A DNA stretch of 64,000 nt from CBDFKB01 sp965248715 (GTDB lineage Bacteria > Pseudomonadota > Alphaproteobacteria > Rhizobiales > Rhizobiaceae), in the NCBI GenBank assembly GCA_965248715.1, contig CBDFKB010000007.1:372001-436000 (forward strand). The letters are read 5' to 3'. This document shows, in pieces, positions 51,019 through 59,369 of the stretch (positions are counted from its first letter, which is position 1; each line of letters begins with the position of its first letter). Under the pieces are notes generated by a model. The model was not told where the DNA came from. It worked only from the letters and a program-made list of their open reading frames with translations, and ran no database searches. The position numbers and the translations under genes were made by a program.

Positions 51019-51624
51019 TTATGGTTGGGTAGCTTGCAGCACCGTTTCAAGCATTGGCAGCAGGGTTTGTTCCACAGCTTCATCGGTTAACGGACCGACA
51101 TGCTTGTGCACGATCACCCCATTGCCGTCGATCACAAAGGTTTCCGGCACCCCGTACACCCCCCAATCTATCGCGATTTCCCCATTGCCGTCGACACCTA
51201 CCGCGTCATAGGGATTGCCCAATTGGCCAAGAAACGACAGCGCGTTGGCCGCATCGTCTTTGTAGTTGATGCCGGCGATGACAAATCGCCGATCCTTACC
51301 AAGCCGCAATAAAATCGGATGCTCCTGGCGGCACGGCACGCACCATGATGCCCAAACATTGACCACCGCAGCTTTACCCTTGAGGGCACTGATCGCAAAT
51401 CCTGGTATTGGTCCGGCTGGCCCGTTTAACCCCTCGAGCGGCGGCAGGGCCGATTGCGGTGCCGGCTTGCCGACCAACGGCGATGGCACGATGCGATTGT
51501 CGACGCCGGAGTTAAGCCTGACATAGAACAGGATCGCCAGCGCCAAAAACAAGATCAACGGCGCCACCGCGATTAGCCGCCGCGCCGTGCCAATTTTTTG
51601 CCCCGGTGCTGGACCTTCAGCCAT
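51019..51624 (-). CDS. ccmG: Cytochrome c maturation thioredoxin CcmG/DsbE
   Basis: Membrane-anchored periplasmic thiol reductase that keeps apocytochrome c haem-binding cysteines reduced. The 201-residue protein has one N-terminal anchor (LIAVAPLILFLALAILFYVR) and a thioredoxin fold with NVWASWCVPCRQEHPILLRL and YGVPETFVIDGNGVIVHKHV. ATG 51624 overlaps the ccmD stop by 8 bp. It is the last gene of ccmABCDG. Confidence 0.95.
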   Translation of the reverse strand: MAEGPAPGQKIGTARRLIAVAPLILFLALAILFYVRLNSGVDNRIVPSPLVGKPAPQSALPPLEGLNGPAGPIPGFAISALKGKAAVVNVWASWCVPCRQEHPILLRLGKDRRFVIAGINYKDDAANALSFLGQLGNPYDAVGVDGNGEIAIDWGVYGVPETFVIDGNGVIVHKHVGPLTDEAVEQTLLPMLETVLQATQP

Positions 51625-51805
51625 TGTCGGGAGCCGCGGCATATTTAGCGGCGCGGCCTTCCAAACGTTCTAATTCGGCGCGCCGGTGGCGTCGGGTAAT
51701 CACGATCCACAAAATCAAAGCGGCGATCACCGCAAAGGTGATGCCATAGGCGGTGGCGATGTAGCCAAAATATTTTCCCGCAAACAATCCCTGCACGGCG
51801 TTCAC
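51617..51805 (-). CDS. ccmD: Haem exporter protein CcmD
   Basis: A 62-residue single-span protein (GYIATAYGITFAVIAALILW) with a basic cytoplasmic stretch TRRHRRAELERLEGRA, as in CcmD, which helps release holo-CcmE from the CcmABCD complex. It overlaps ccmC by 4 bp and ccmG by 8 bp. Confidence 0.9.
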   Translation of the reverse strand: MNAVQGLFAGKYFGYIATAYGITFAVIAALILWIVITRRHRRAELERLEGRAAKYAAAPDNG

Positions 51806-52554
51806 CGGGCCCTGTCGGCTGAACGAGCAACGAAGCGTTGCAGGGTGCGGATGCGCCTAGCCATCAATTCATTGCGCATCACCGCCAGGTGAAGGGTGAG
51901 GAAGCCGAAGCCAAATCCGGCGATCATCAGCCACAAGGGGGTGCGGTAGATAGTGGGTGCCCGGGTAACCGTGCCGTTTGGCTGATGCAGGGTGTTCCAC
52001 CATTCGACTGAAAAATGGATCACCGGTAATATCAACGCTCCGACCAAAATCGCCACTGCCGTCAGTTTGGCCGCAGTCGATGGTTCCTCGATCGCCCGCC
52101 ATAGCGCGATGACGCCGAGATAAATCACCAGCAAGATCAGGAACGAGGTCAGTCTCGCATCCCATTCCCACCAGGTGCCCCACATCGGCTTGCCCCAGAT
52201 CGAGCCGGTGACCAGGCCGGCGAAGGTCAGCACCGCGCCAATTGGTGCTGCCGATTTCGCCGCTACATCGGCTAAAGGATGGCGCCACACCAAAGTGCCA
52301 AGCGCGCCGGATACCATCACCATATAGGCGGCCATCGCCATCATCACCGACGGCACATGAATGAACATGATCCGTACCGTGTTGCCCTGTTGGTAGTCCT
52401 GCGGCACGGTAAAGGTCAGCCACAGGCCAGCGGCCAGCAGCACCATGGCAATGGCGCCAGTCCACGGCACAATGGTGCCGGTCAATGCCATGAAACGGGT
52501 CGGATTGGCCAATTGGGAAATCTTCAGTCCCAAACTTTCGGCGGTATCGGTCAT
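51802..52554 (-). CDS. ccmC: Haem-handling protein CcmC
   Basis: A 250-residue six-helix membrane protein that loads haem onto CcmE. The haem-handling tryptophan-rich motif is present (GKPMWGTWWEWDARLTSFLI), along with periplasmic histidines in FIHVPSVMMAMAAYMV and VIHFSVEWWNTLHQP. It lies 121 bp downstream of ccmB; that gap shows no gene. Confidence 0.95.
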   Translation of the reverse strand: MTDTAESLGLKISQLANPTRFMALTGTIVPWTGAIAMVLLAAGLWLTFTVPQDYQQGNTVRIMFIHVPSVMMAMAAYMVMVSGALGTLVWRHPLADVAAKSAAPIGAVLTFAGLVTGSIWGKPMWGTWWEWDARLTSFLILLVIYLGVIALWRAIEEPSTAAKLTAVAILVGALILPVIHFSVEWWNTLHQPNGTVTRAPTIYRTPLWLMIAGFGFGFLTLHLAVMRNELMARRIRTLQRFVARSADRAR

Positions 52555-52675
52555 TTGCTATCCATTGCGATCGGAGCGCATGCGCCTTTTACGCGCCTTG
52601 CCAAGAGGTGGCAATCACATCACGGCATTGCCATGCCGAATTACAGTCGATCGGCAAACACCGCCAGAGCGGCAT

Positions 52676-53335
52676 TCATTGGGCGTTCATGCGCAATGCT
52701 TTGGCGGCGGCAATCGGCCCTATCGCAGCAAAAAACAAGGTGGTTGCGCACAACAACAAGAATGGCGTGGCAAACGGTGCCGGATCTTCAATCGCACCAC
52801 GGGCAGCGCTGGCGCCAAAAATCAGTACCGGAATAGTCAATGGCAGCACCAAGGTGGCAATCAACAACCCACCGCGCGGCAATGACACTGTTACCGCGGC
52901 GCCAACCGCACCGATCAGGGTAATCGACGGGGTTCCGGCCAACAAGGTGGCGACAACCGCGCCGATCGCCAGCGGCTCCATGTTCAACATTATACCGAAT
53001 ATTGGCGCGGCGATCACCAGCGCCAACCCGGTGGTCAACCAATGGGCCAAACATTTTACCAGCACAATCAACGGTAACGGGGTCGATGATAGCAGGAACA
53101 GGTCCAACGATCCGTCTTCGCGGTCGGCCTGAAACAGCCGCTCCAGTCCCAATAACGAAGCCAACAATGCCCCGGTCCACAACATTGCCGGGCCGATCCT
53201 CGATAAAAGCACCAGGTCCGGACCGGTACCGAAAGGAATGATCATCACCAGTGCCAGAAAGAACAAGACGCCAGTTAGCGCACCGCTACCTGAGCCGGCA
53301 GCTAGTGCTAGATCGCGACGCAACAAACTGCCCAT
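52676..53335 (-). CDS. ccmB: Haem exporter protein CcmB
   Basis: A 219-residue ABC-type membrane subunit partnering CcmA. It begins SLLRRDLALAAGSGSGALTG, has REDGSLDLFLLSSTPLPLIV as the coupling region, and six hydrophobic helices. The start shares one base with the ccmA stop. It is needed to release holo-CcmE during cytochrome c maturation. Confidence 0.93.
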   Translation of the reverse strand: MGSLLRRDLALAAGSGSGALTGVLFFLALVMIIPFGTGPDLVLLSRIGPAMLWTGALLASLLGLERLFQADREDGSLDLFLLSSTPLPLIVLVKCLAHWLTTGLALVIAAPIFGIMLNMEPLAIGAVVATLLAGTPSITLIGAVGAAVTVSLPRGGLLIATLVLPLTIPVLIFGASAARGAIEDPAPFATPFLLLCATTLFFAAIGPIAAAKALRMNAQ

Positions 53336-53943
53336 TATGTTGATCTCATTTCAAGTGTCGCCGCATCGGCAATGCCAAGCGGCTCATGGGTGGCGGCAAT
53401 AATGATCCCGCCGCTATTAAGGTGATGGTTGGCCAAACCGGCAAATGTTGCCCGCGCTCGTTCATCAAGCCCGGAAATCGGTTCATCGACCAGCCATACC
53501 GGCCGGTAGGAGACCAGCAACCGGGCCAACGCCACGCGGCGACGTTGGCCGGCAGAAAGGTGGGCAAAGGGTAGCTGGGCCACGTGTTCAAGGCCGATCT
53601 TGCCGAGCGCCTGGTCAATTTCATCGCGCGGCGCGCCAAGAAAGCCGCGCCAAAAGGCCAGATTGCTGGCGACGGTGAGCGCCGGTTTCATGCCGTTTTC
53701 ATGGCCAAGATAGTGACAATATTCGCCAAGTAGCGGCGGTTCGTCCCCCGCGACACCTTCTATCCGCGCGCTACCGGCAGCAGGCTCGATCAGTCCGCAT
53801 AGGGTTCGAAGCAGGGTCGATTTGCCGGCACCATTGGGCCCTGTCACCACTAGCGCTGCGCCGGCTGCGACCCTAAAGCCAAGGTCGCAAAAAACTATCT
53901 CGCCGCCACGGCTGACGGTCAGTTGATCGGCAATCAATTCCAT
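53335..53943 (-). CDS. ccmA: Haem ABC exporter ATP-binding protein CcmA
   Basis: A 202-residue ATPase of the cytochrome c maturation complex: Walker A VTGPNGAGKSTLLRTLCGLI, signature AHLSAGQRRRVALARLLVSY, Walker B VWLVDEPISGLDE, and the H-loop AATHEPLG. It is the first gene of the minus-strand ccmABCDG operon and is divergent from acnA across 440 bp. Confidence 0.95.
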   Translation of the reverse strand: MELIADQLTVSRGGEIVFCDLGFRVAAGAALVVTGPNGAGKSTLLRTLCGLIEPAAGSARIEGVAGDEPPLLGEYCHYLGHENGMKPALTVASNLAFWRGFLGAPRDEIDQALGKIGLEHVAQLPFAHLSAGQRRRVALARLLVSYRPVWLVDEPISGLDERARATFAGLANHHLNSGGIIIAATHEPLGIADAATLEMRST

Positions 53944-54383
53944 TTTGCGGGTGTAGAGCAGGTTGGCGCGAAAGGAAACCGTGCCGGCGCACAGCTCCTC
54001 GCCGAACCCTTCTTTGCATACCCCAAGGGCGTCGCCGGTTTGCCCGCTGGATCGGTTGGAAAGCCCAGAAAGTATTCATCCTTGCCGTGTCTTTGTGCCT
54101 ATAGATGCGACAAACTCGCTGACGCTAAATGGATGATTTTAATAGATCTAGAGCGTGTCACCCAAAAGTGGGTACCGGTTTTGGGTGACACGCCCTGGTT
54201 CTTGCCCGAACACTGCATTATAGATTGGCACAAATATTGAGACCCGCGCGGCCGGCGTTTCGGTTGGCGCGTTCAAATAGCTGTGCGCCACGTTGAATTA
54301 TTGTGACCGGCGCCCCATAGTTTGTGACTAATGGGTAGGGCCAATATTGTCCCGCACCGCATTGATCCGAGGACCAGGCATAC
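53944..54383. other. Divergent gap between ccmA and acnA
   Basis: The gap should contain both promoters. A short CTAG-type hairpin lies at 54148-54198. No gene or RNA was recognised; the plus-strand frame at 53923-54240 only runs through the repeat. Confidence 0.5.
54148..54198 (-). repeat. Short CTAG repeat: one hairpin only
   Basis: CTAGAGCGTGTCACCCAAAA, GTGGGTACCGG, TTTTGGGTGACACGCC, ending CTGG (54195-54198). It retains the GTGTCACCCAAAA/TTTTGGGTGACAC hairpin but lacks the GCGCGACGAAGC half of full copies, so it is an internal-deletion form or a minimal mobile unit. Confidence 0.8.
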
Positions 54384-57071
54384 ATGTTGAATTCGCTCGA
54401 CAGCTTTAAATCACGCAAAACCCTAACAGTCGGTAACAAGGAATATGTTTATTATTCGCTTGCTGAAGCTGAAAAGAACGGGCTTGCCGGCATCGCCGGA
54501 TTGCCATTTTCGCTGAAAGTGGTGCTGGAGAACTTGCTGCGTTTTGAAGATGGCCGCTCGGTCACCGCCGACGATATTCGCGCGGTTGCTGCATGGCTCG
54601 ACAATCGCGGTCGCGAGGAAAAAGAAATCGCATATCGTCCGGCCCGGGTCTTGATGCAGGATTTTACCGGCGTTCCGGCGGTGGTTGATCTTGCTGCCAT
54701 GCGCGACGCTACGGTTGCGCTTGGCGGTAACACAAACCGCATCAACCCGCAGGTGCCGGTCGATTTGGTTATCGACCATTCGGTGATGGTCGACTTCTTC
54801 GGCAAAGGCGACGCGTTTACCAAGAATGTCGCGCGTGAGTATGAGCGCAATGGCGAACGCTACAAATTCCTTAAATGGGGCCAGACCGCGTTTGACAATT
54901 TCCGCGTAGTGCCACCGGGCACCGGAATTTGCCACCAGGTCAATCTCGAATATCTGGCGCAAACCGTGTGGACCCGCGACATCGACGGTGAAACCGTCGC
55001 ATTTCCCGATACGCTGGTCGGCACTGATAGCCACACCACCATGGTCAATGGGCTTTCCGTGCTCGGTTGGGGGGTTGGCGGTATCGAGGCCGAGGCGGCA
55101 ATGCTGGGCCAGCCGATTACCATGCTGATCCCGGAAGTAATCGGCTTCCGCCTCGACGGCAAATTGCCGGAAGGCACCACCGCCACCGATCTGGTGCTAA
55201 CCGTGGTCGAAATGTTGCGGGCACAGGGCGTGGTCGGCAAATTCGTCGAATTTTTCGGCCCCGGTCTTTCAAACCTGTCGCTCGAGGACCAGGCGACAAT
55301 CGCAAACATGGCACCGGAATTTGGCGCCACTTGCGGCTTTTTTCCGGTCGACCGCGACACCATCGCCTATCTAAATGCGACCGCCCGCAGCGTTGACCGG
55401 GTAGCACTTGTTGAAGCCTATGCCCGGGCCCAGGGCATGTGGCGCGACAATGATACCCCGGACCCGGCGTTCACCGAAACATTGTCGCTTGATCTTGGCA
55501 CTGTTGTGCCGTCGCTGGCGGGGCCCAAGCGGCCCCAGGATCGGATTCCGCTCACCGAGGCAGATAGTGCTTTCCACGAAGCGCTCGCAAAAGAATTTGG
55601 CGGCGCGGATGCCAATTTACGCGTGCCGGTTAAAGACAGCGATTTTGATATAGGCAATGGCGATGTGGTGGTGGCAGCGATCACCTCGTGCACCAACACC
55701 TCCAACCCTTCGGTATTGATCGCCGCCGGTCTGTTGGCACGCAACGCCCGCGCCAAAGGGTTGCAGGTTAAGCCGTGGGTAAAAACTTCGCTGGCGCCAG
55801 GTTCCCAGGTCGTCACCGACTATCTGGAAAAAGCCGGATTGCAGGATGATCTCGACGCGCTCGGCTTTCATCTGGTCGGTTATGGCTGCACCACGTGTAT
55901 CGGCAATTCAGGTCCGCTGCCGGAGCCGATTTCCCAGGCGATCAACGACAATGATTTGGTCGCCTGTTCGGTCCTGTCGGGCAACCGAAATTTCGAGGGC
56001 CGGATCGGGCCCGATATTCGCGCCAATTACCTTGCCTCGCCACCACTGGTTGTTGCCTATGCGATCGCCGGTTCGCTCAACGTTAACTTGACCCGCGAAC
56101 CGCTGGGCACCGATAAGGATGGAAATGAGATATTCCTGCGTGATATTTGGCCGACCTCAGCCGAGATCGCGAAAATCGTGCGCAACTCGATCACCGAAGA
56201 GATGTTCCGCCAACGTTATGGAAATGTGTTTACAGGCGATGATGCATGGCGTTCGATCAAGGTCGAAGGCGGCCAGACCTATGCCTGGGAAAAACGCTCG
56301 ACCTATGTACAAAATCCGCCCTATTTCGACGGCATGACCATGCAAGTCGCGCCAGTTGAAGACATCGCCGAGGCCAGGGTTCTTGGCCTGTTTTTGGATT
56401 CGATCACCACCGATCATATTTCGCCGGCCGGTTCGTTTAAGGTCGACAGCCCGGCCGGCAGCTATTTGCGTGACCATCAGGTGCGTCCGGTCGATTTTAA
56501 CTCCTATGGTTCAAGACGCGGTAACCACCAGGTGATGATGCGTGGCACCTTCGCCAACATCCGCATCAAGAACCAGATGCTGCAGGATATCGAAGGCGGG
56601 GTCACCACCCATTGGCCGTCCGGCATCAAGATGCCGATCTATGATGCGGCGATGCGTTATCGCGAGGAAAATGTGCCGCTGGTAATTTTCGCCGGCAAGG
56701 AATATGGCACCGGGTCGTCGCGCGACTGGGCTGCCAAGGGCACCAAACTGCTCGGCGTGCGGGCGGTAATCGCCAATTCGTTCGAGCGCATCCACCGTTC
56801 CAACCTGATCGGCATGGGCGTAATACCCCTGGTATTTGCCGATGATGAAGGCTGGCAGCAATTGGGTATTACCGGCGATGAAATGGTTTCGATCGCCGGC
56901 CTTGGTGATCTTAAACCGCGCCAAACCCTTAATGCGGTGATCGGCTTTGCCGACGGCAGCCAAAAGACCGCTGCGCTCAAGTTGCGTATCGACACTGAAG
57001 ATGAGCTCGACTATTACCGCGCCGGTGGAATTTTACACTATGTTCTGCGCAATTTGAATCGGGCCGCTTAA
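54384..57071 (+). CDS. acnA: Aconitate hydratase A
   Basis: Fe-S enzyme that isomerises citrate to isocitrate. The 895-residue protein has the cluster cysteines in AAITSCTNTSNPSVLIAAGL and GYGCTTCIGNSGPLPEPI, the substrate region GTDSHTTMVNGLSVLGWGVG, and the C-terminal swivel domain with AGKEYGTGSSRDWAAKGTKL and NSFERIHRSNLIGMGVIPLV. Length is typical of AcnA/IRP type. GAGGA precedes ATG 54384. A repeat begins directly after its stop. Confidence 0.97.
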   Translation: MLNSLDSFKSRKTLTVGNKEYVYYSLAEAEKNGLAGIAGLPFSLKVVLENLLRFEDGRSVTADDIRAVAAWLDNRGREEKEIAYRPARVLMQDFTGVPAVVDLAAMRDATVALGGNTNRINPQVPVDLVIDHSVMVDFFGKGDAFTKNVAREYERNGERYKFLKWGQTAFDNFRVVPPGTGICHQVNLEYLAQTVWTRDIDGETVAFPDTLVGTDSHTTMVNGLSVLGWGVGGIEAEAAMLGQPITMLIPEVIGFRLDGKLPEGTTATDLVLTVVEMLRAQGVVGKFVEFFGPGLSNLSLEDQATIANMAPEFGATCGFFPVDRDTIAYLNATARSVDRVALVEAYARAQGMWRDNDTPDPAFTETLSLDLGTVVPSLAGPKRPQDRIPLTEADSAFHEALAKEFGGADANLRVPVKDSDFDIGNGDVVVAAITSCTNTSNPSVLIAAGLLARNARAKGLQVKPWVKTSLAPGSQVVTDYLEKAGLQDDLDALGFHLVGYGCTTCIGNSGPLPEPISQAINDNDLVACSVLSGNRNFEGRIGPDIRANYLASPPLVVAYAIAGSLNVNLTREPLGTDKDGNEIFLRDIWPTSAEIAKIVRNSITEEMFRQRYGNVFTGDDAWRSIKVEGGQTYAWEKRSTYVQNPPYFDGMTMQVAPVEDIAEARVLGLFLDSITTDHISPAGSFKVDSPAGSYLRDHQVRPVDFNSYGSRRGNHQVMMRGTFANIRIKNQMLQDIEGGVTTHWPSGIKMPIYDAAMRYREENVPLVIFAGKEYGTGSSRDWAAKGTKLLGVRAVIANSFERIHRSNLIGMGVIPLVFADDEGWQQLGITGDEMVSIAGLGDLKPRQTLNAVIGFADGSQKTAALKLRIDTEDELDYYRAGGILHYVLRNLNRAA

Positions 57072-57177
57072 CCACCAACAAGATATCGATTCTAATGGGG
57101 TTTATAAATTTGACATTTGACGTTCACCAAAGAACGAAGCTGCAAGTGAGACAAAAACCTCAAAGTCATTCCACTGG
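57072..57177. repeat. Diverged copy of the CTAGTGGAAT element after acnA
   Basis: ATAAATTTGACATTTGAC and GAACGAAGCTGCAAGTGAG, ending CATTCCACTGGG (57091-57177), match 32181-32259; the preceding AACCACCAACAAGATATCGA matches 32159-32178. The arms are less perfect here, so this is probably the older copy. It is the first sequence after the acnA stop codon. Confidence 0.75.
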
Positions 57178-57331
57178 GAAAAGCCGGGGCAAGCGCCCGA
57201 TCGGCACCGGTTTCACTGCAACGTGACTCGCATTTGAGCGGATGCATGAATATACCTCCTTGTCGCAAGCAGGCGGTCTTAGCCGATGACGGTGTCGGTT
57301 GCGCTGGCCATGCCATGGGTCAGGACCCTAG

Positions 57332-58264
57332 ATGAACAAGAAAATACGGGTGCCTGTGTTCAATATTCGGTCAACATTTTCACTCGCCATCCCATCTAGC
57401 CCGTGTCACCAAGCGTTGGAACAGCTTCGTTGCGCTATCTCTTTGTTTATGCGTGTCATTTTTCCCAAAACCGGTACCCACTTTTGGGTGATACGCTCTA
57501 GATGGATCGCCAATATCTTTGTCGGCGCGCTTGGTGTTGGTTTGTGGAGCGTGGCATTTCAACCCACAATCACGAATGCGGCCGAAATTTATCAACCTAC
57601 CGCAGTGGTGGAAATGTTCACCAGCCAGGGCTGCAGTTCCTGCCCGCCGGCGGACCGTTATGTTAACCGGCTGGCCGGCGAAAAGCGGGTGTTGGCATTG
57701 GCCTGGCATGTTGATTATTGGGACTATATCGGCTGGAGCGATACGTTTGCCAGCAAAGAATTCACCAGCCGGCAATATGCCTACGCCGCTGCTCTTGGTG
57801 AGCGCGGGGTCTATACGCCGCAGGCGATAATCAATGGCCGCGACCATGCGGTCGGCTCCCATGGTGGTTCGATCGAAGACTTGATCGCCGCCTATCACAA
57901 CACCGATAACGGCCTGACCGTGCTGGTCAACGCCGAGGTTGCCGATGACGTATTGCAGATCCGGGTTGGCGCCGGCGCGACCAAGCAAAACGCCACGCTG
58001 TGGATGATCTATTTCGACCGTTCGAACGAAGTTGATATCAAACACGGCGAAAACGCTGGCAAGACGTTTGTTTATTCCAACATCGTGCGCGAAGTGGAAA
58101 TGGTGGCGATGATGAAAGAAGGCGGCATCAATGTCGACCTTCCGGTTTCCGAAATGGCGCGCAAGGGGCACAATTCCTGCGCTTTGGTTCTGCAAAAGCG
58201 CACTCCTGAAGGCAATCCCGGCCCGATTATCGGTGCGACGATGATCGAAAACCTGTCATCCTGA
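57332..58264 (+). CDS. DUF1223 thioredoxin-like secreted protein with an in-frame repeat insertion
   Basis: DUF1223 family, 310 residues: thioredoxin-like motif EMFTSQGCSSCPPADRYVNR (near residue 96), ALAWHVDYWDYIGWSD, RQYAYAAALGERGVYTPQAI and the C-terminal beta domain. A signal-like segment WIANIFVGALGVGLWSVAF precedes TITNAAEIY. Codons 22-55 are a CTAG repeat (57396-57501); without it the N-terminus would read NIRSTFSLAIPSRWIANIF, a normal signal start. ATG 57332 has AGGA upstream; ATG 57448 inside the repeat is the alternative, giving MRVIFPKTG. Function of the family is unknown, perhaps redox-linked. Confidence 0.85.
   Translation: MNKKIRVPVFNIRSTFSLAIPSSPCHQALEQLRCAISLFMRVIFPKTGTHFWVIRSRWIANIFVGALGVGLWSVAFQPTITNAAEIYQPTAVVEMFTSQGCSSCPPADRYVNRLAGEKRVLALAWHVDYWDYIGWSDTFASKEFTSRQYAYAAALGERGVYTPQAIINGRDHAVGSHGGSIEDLIAAYHNTDNGLTVLVNAEVADDVLQIRVGAGATKQNATLWMIYFDRSNEVDIKHGENAGKTFVYSNIVREVEMVAMMKEGGINVDLPVSEMARKGHNSCALVLQKRTPEGNPGPIIGATMIENLSS
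57396..57501 (+). repeat. CTAG repeat inserted in frame in the DUF1223 gene
   Basis: CTAG at 57396-57399 and 57498-57501, separated by exactly 102 bp, so 34 codons are added without a frame change. Where sister copies read GTTGGAGTAGC or GTTGGAATAGC (an in-frame TAG in this reading frame), this copy reads GTTGGAACAGC, giving Glu-Gln. Confidence 0.9.
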
Positions 58265-58267
58265 TTT

Positions 58268-58373
58268 CTAGAGCGTGTCACCCAAAAGTGGGTACCGGTT
58301 TTGGGAAAAATGACGCGCGTAAACAAAGGGATAGCGCGACGAAGCTATTCCAACGCTTCGTGACAAGCGCTAA
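58268..58373 (-). repeat. CTAG repeat just after the DUF1223 stop, inverted relative to 57396-57501
   Basis: Starts CTAGAGCGTGTCACCCAAAA three bases after the TGA of the DUF1223 gene and ends CTTCGTGACAAGCGCTAA. It is full length (about 106 bp) and inverted relative to the copy inside the gene, so the two bracket the coding body and could pair in the mRNA. Confidence 0.88.
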
Positions 58374-58418
58374 CTGACCGCTCGCACTGACGCCCAAACA
58401 TCTGTTGCAGATAACAAT

Positions 58419-58476
58419 TATACCAAGAAAAGCTAATATTGACTCATATGGGTCAATATTAGCTTCCCTTGATATT
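58419..58476. repeat. Minimal head-to-head TTATACCAA palindrome
   Basis: Two terminal sequences of the family meet directly: TATACCAAGAAAAGCTAATA then TTGACTCATATGGGTCAATA then TTAGCTTCCCTTGATAT. No interior remains, so this is a 58-bp derivative made only of terminal repeats. Confidence 0.8.
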
Positions 58477-58522
58477 ACTTGATTGCTGGCAGAAAGAACC
58501 GGCCCCAAAAAGCACAACCCCA

Positions 58523-58551
58523 CAAAAAATGAGCCGACCAATTTGGCCGGC
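58523..58551 (-). terminator. Rho-independent terminator, minus strand
   Basis: Minus strand GCCGGCC-AAATT-GGTCGGC (58551-58533, one G-U pair in RNA) followed by TCATTTTTTGTG. It ends the candidate RNA above it. Confidence 0.7.
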
Positions 58552-58735
58552 CCAAGTTAGATGGGGATTGAAATTACGCAACACAACATCGTTACGGGTC
58601 GCAACAAAGCCAGTGGCCCGGTTCCCTTCCGCCCCCGGGGGCTGGGGGGCTGAAATCCGAAGGCGGCGGTAACCGGGCCGTCTGAGGCGACTGCCTAATA
58701 ATTATCCGCAATCTCGACAGAGATTTGTCCGCAAT
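58523..58735 (-). ncRNA. Candidate structured small RNA, unassigned
   Basis: On the minus strand, a 9-bp perfect stem GGCCCGGTT/AACCGGGCC (58679-58671 with 58623-58615) encloses a GC-rich inner stem (CCGCC/GGCGG) and is followed by about 65 nt and then a good Rho-independent terminator at 58523-58551. No protein gene lies upstream on that strand to explain the terminator. The 5' end (about 58735) is a guess. I could not match it to 6S, SRP, tmRNA or a known riboswitch. Confidence 0.4.
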
Positions 58736-58871
58736 GGGGCAATATTGCGGTTTTTCACCCAATAATCCGGCCGAGATCCTTGACTTGCTCCTAATATCGC
58801 CGTGAAATCCCAGCCGGCAATTTTGTCGGATGCGCTAGCTCCGATAGCAAACCACAAAAGGAGGGTCGAGA

Positions 58872-59288
58872 ATGGAGGAGTGTGCCGATCGCCAGCAATC
58901 GGCGATGGATGGAAGTCCATCGCCGCAAACTAACCTAATTACATTTCCGTTGGGCGGAAAACGGGGTCAAAGTCAGCCGGTGTCGTTTGACCGCAAAGAA
59001 TTGGACGCAATTCTCAGGGTCTATGGCCGCAAGGTCTCGGAAGGCGAATGGCGCGATTACGCGATTGACACATTAAAGGATCGGGCGGTGTTCTCGATAT
59101 TCCTGCGCACCAGTGAAATCGCCGCATTCCGCATCGAAAAGCACCCGAAACTGGCACGCAAGCAAGGCGCGTTTTGCGTGGTCTCCTCCAGTGGCCAAAT
59201 TCTCAAACGCGGCCATGAATTAACCAAGCTGCTAGGGATGTTCGATAAGAAACCGGGCTTAGTGTCGGCGCGGTTCAAACAACGCTGA
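58872..59288 (+). CDS. DUF2794 domain-containing protein
   Basis: A 138-residue alphaproteobacterial protein of unknown function. The conserved core runs from about residue 38: VSFDRKELDAILRVYGRKVS, GEWRDYAIDTLKDRAVFSIF, FRIEKHPKLARKQGAFCVVS, ILKRGHELTKLL. No signal peptide or membrane helix is seen. AAAGGAGGG precedes ATG 58872. Single gene. Confidence 0.88.
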   Translation: MEECADRQQSAMDGSPSPQTNLITFPLGGKRGQSQPVSFDRKELDAILRVYGRKVSEGEWRDYAIDTLKDRAVFSIFLRTSEIAAFRIEKHPKLARKQGAFCVVSSSGQILKRGHELTKLLGMFDKKPGLVSARFKQR

Positions 59289-59369
59289 ATTACTTCTCCG
59301 GTTGATCGCCAGATCAAAAGGGGAAGTAGGCGAAACATACGGAAATAGCCAAATTCCCTTTGGGTTCGG

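Larger units (their letters stand above)
58374..58871. other. Protein-gene-free gap with repeat and structured RNA candidate
   Basis: Holds the minimal palindrome (58419-58476), a minus-strand terminator (58523-58551) and the stem region 58615-58679. The last ~130 bp should carry the DUF2794 promoter; AGGAGG lies just before its start. No protein frame with similarity was seen. Confidence 0.5.

Noticed and set aside
53923..54240. Plus-strand 105-codon frame
   Set aside because: It begins antisense to ccmA and runs through a CTAG repeat; no similarity.
58615..58679. Cobalamin or SRP RNA match, because of GGGAA, GGCCACTGG and CGGAAGG strings
   Set aside because: The order and spacing of the conserved boxes do not fit either family; left as an unassigned RNA candidate.
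58702..58920. Minus-strand 72-codon frame
   Set aside because: It overlaps the DUF2794 start and its ribosome site and shows no family similarity.
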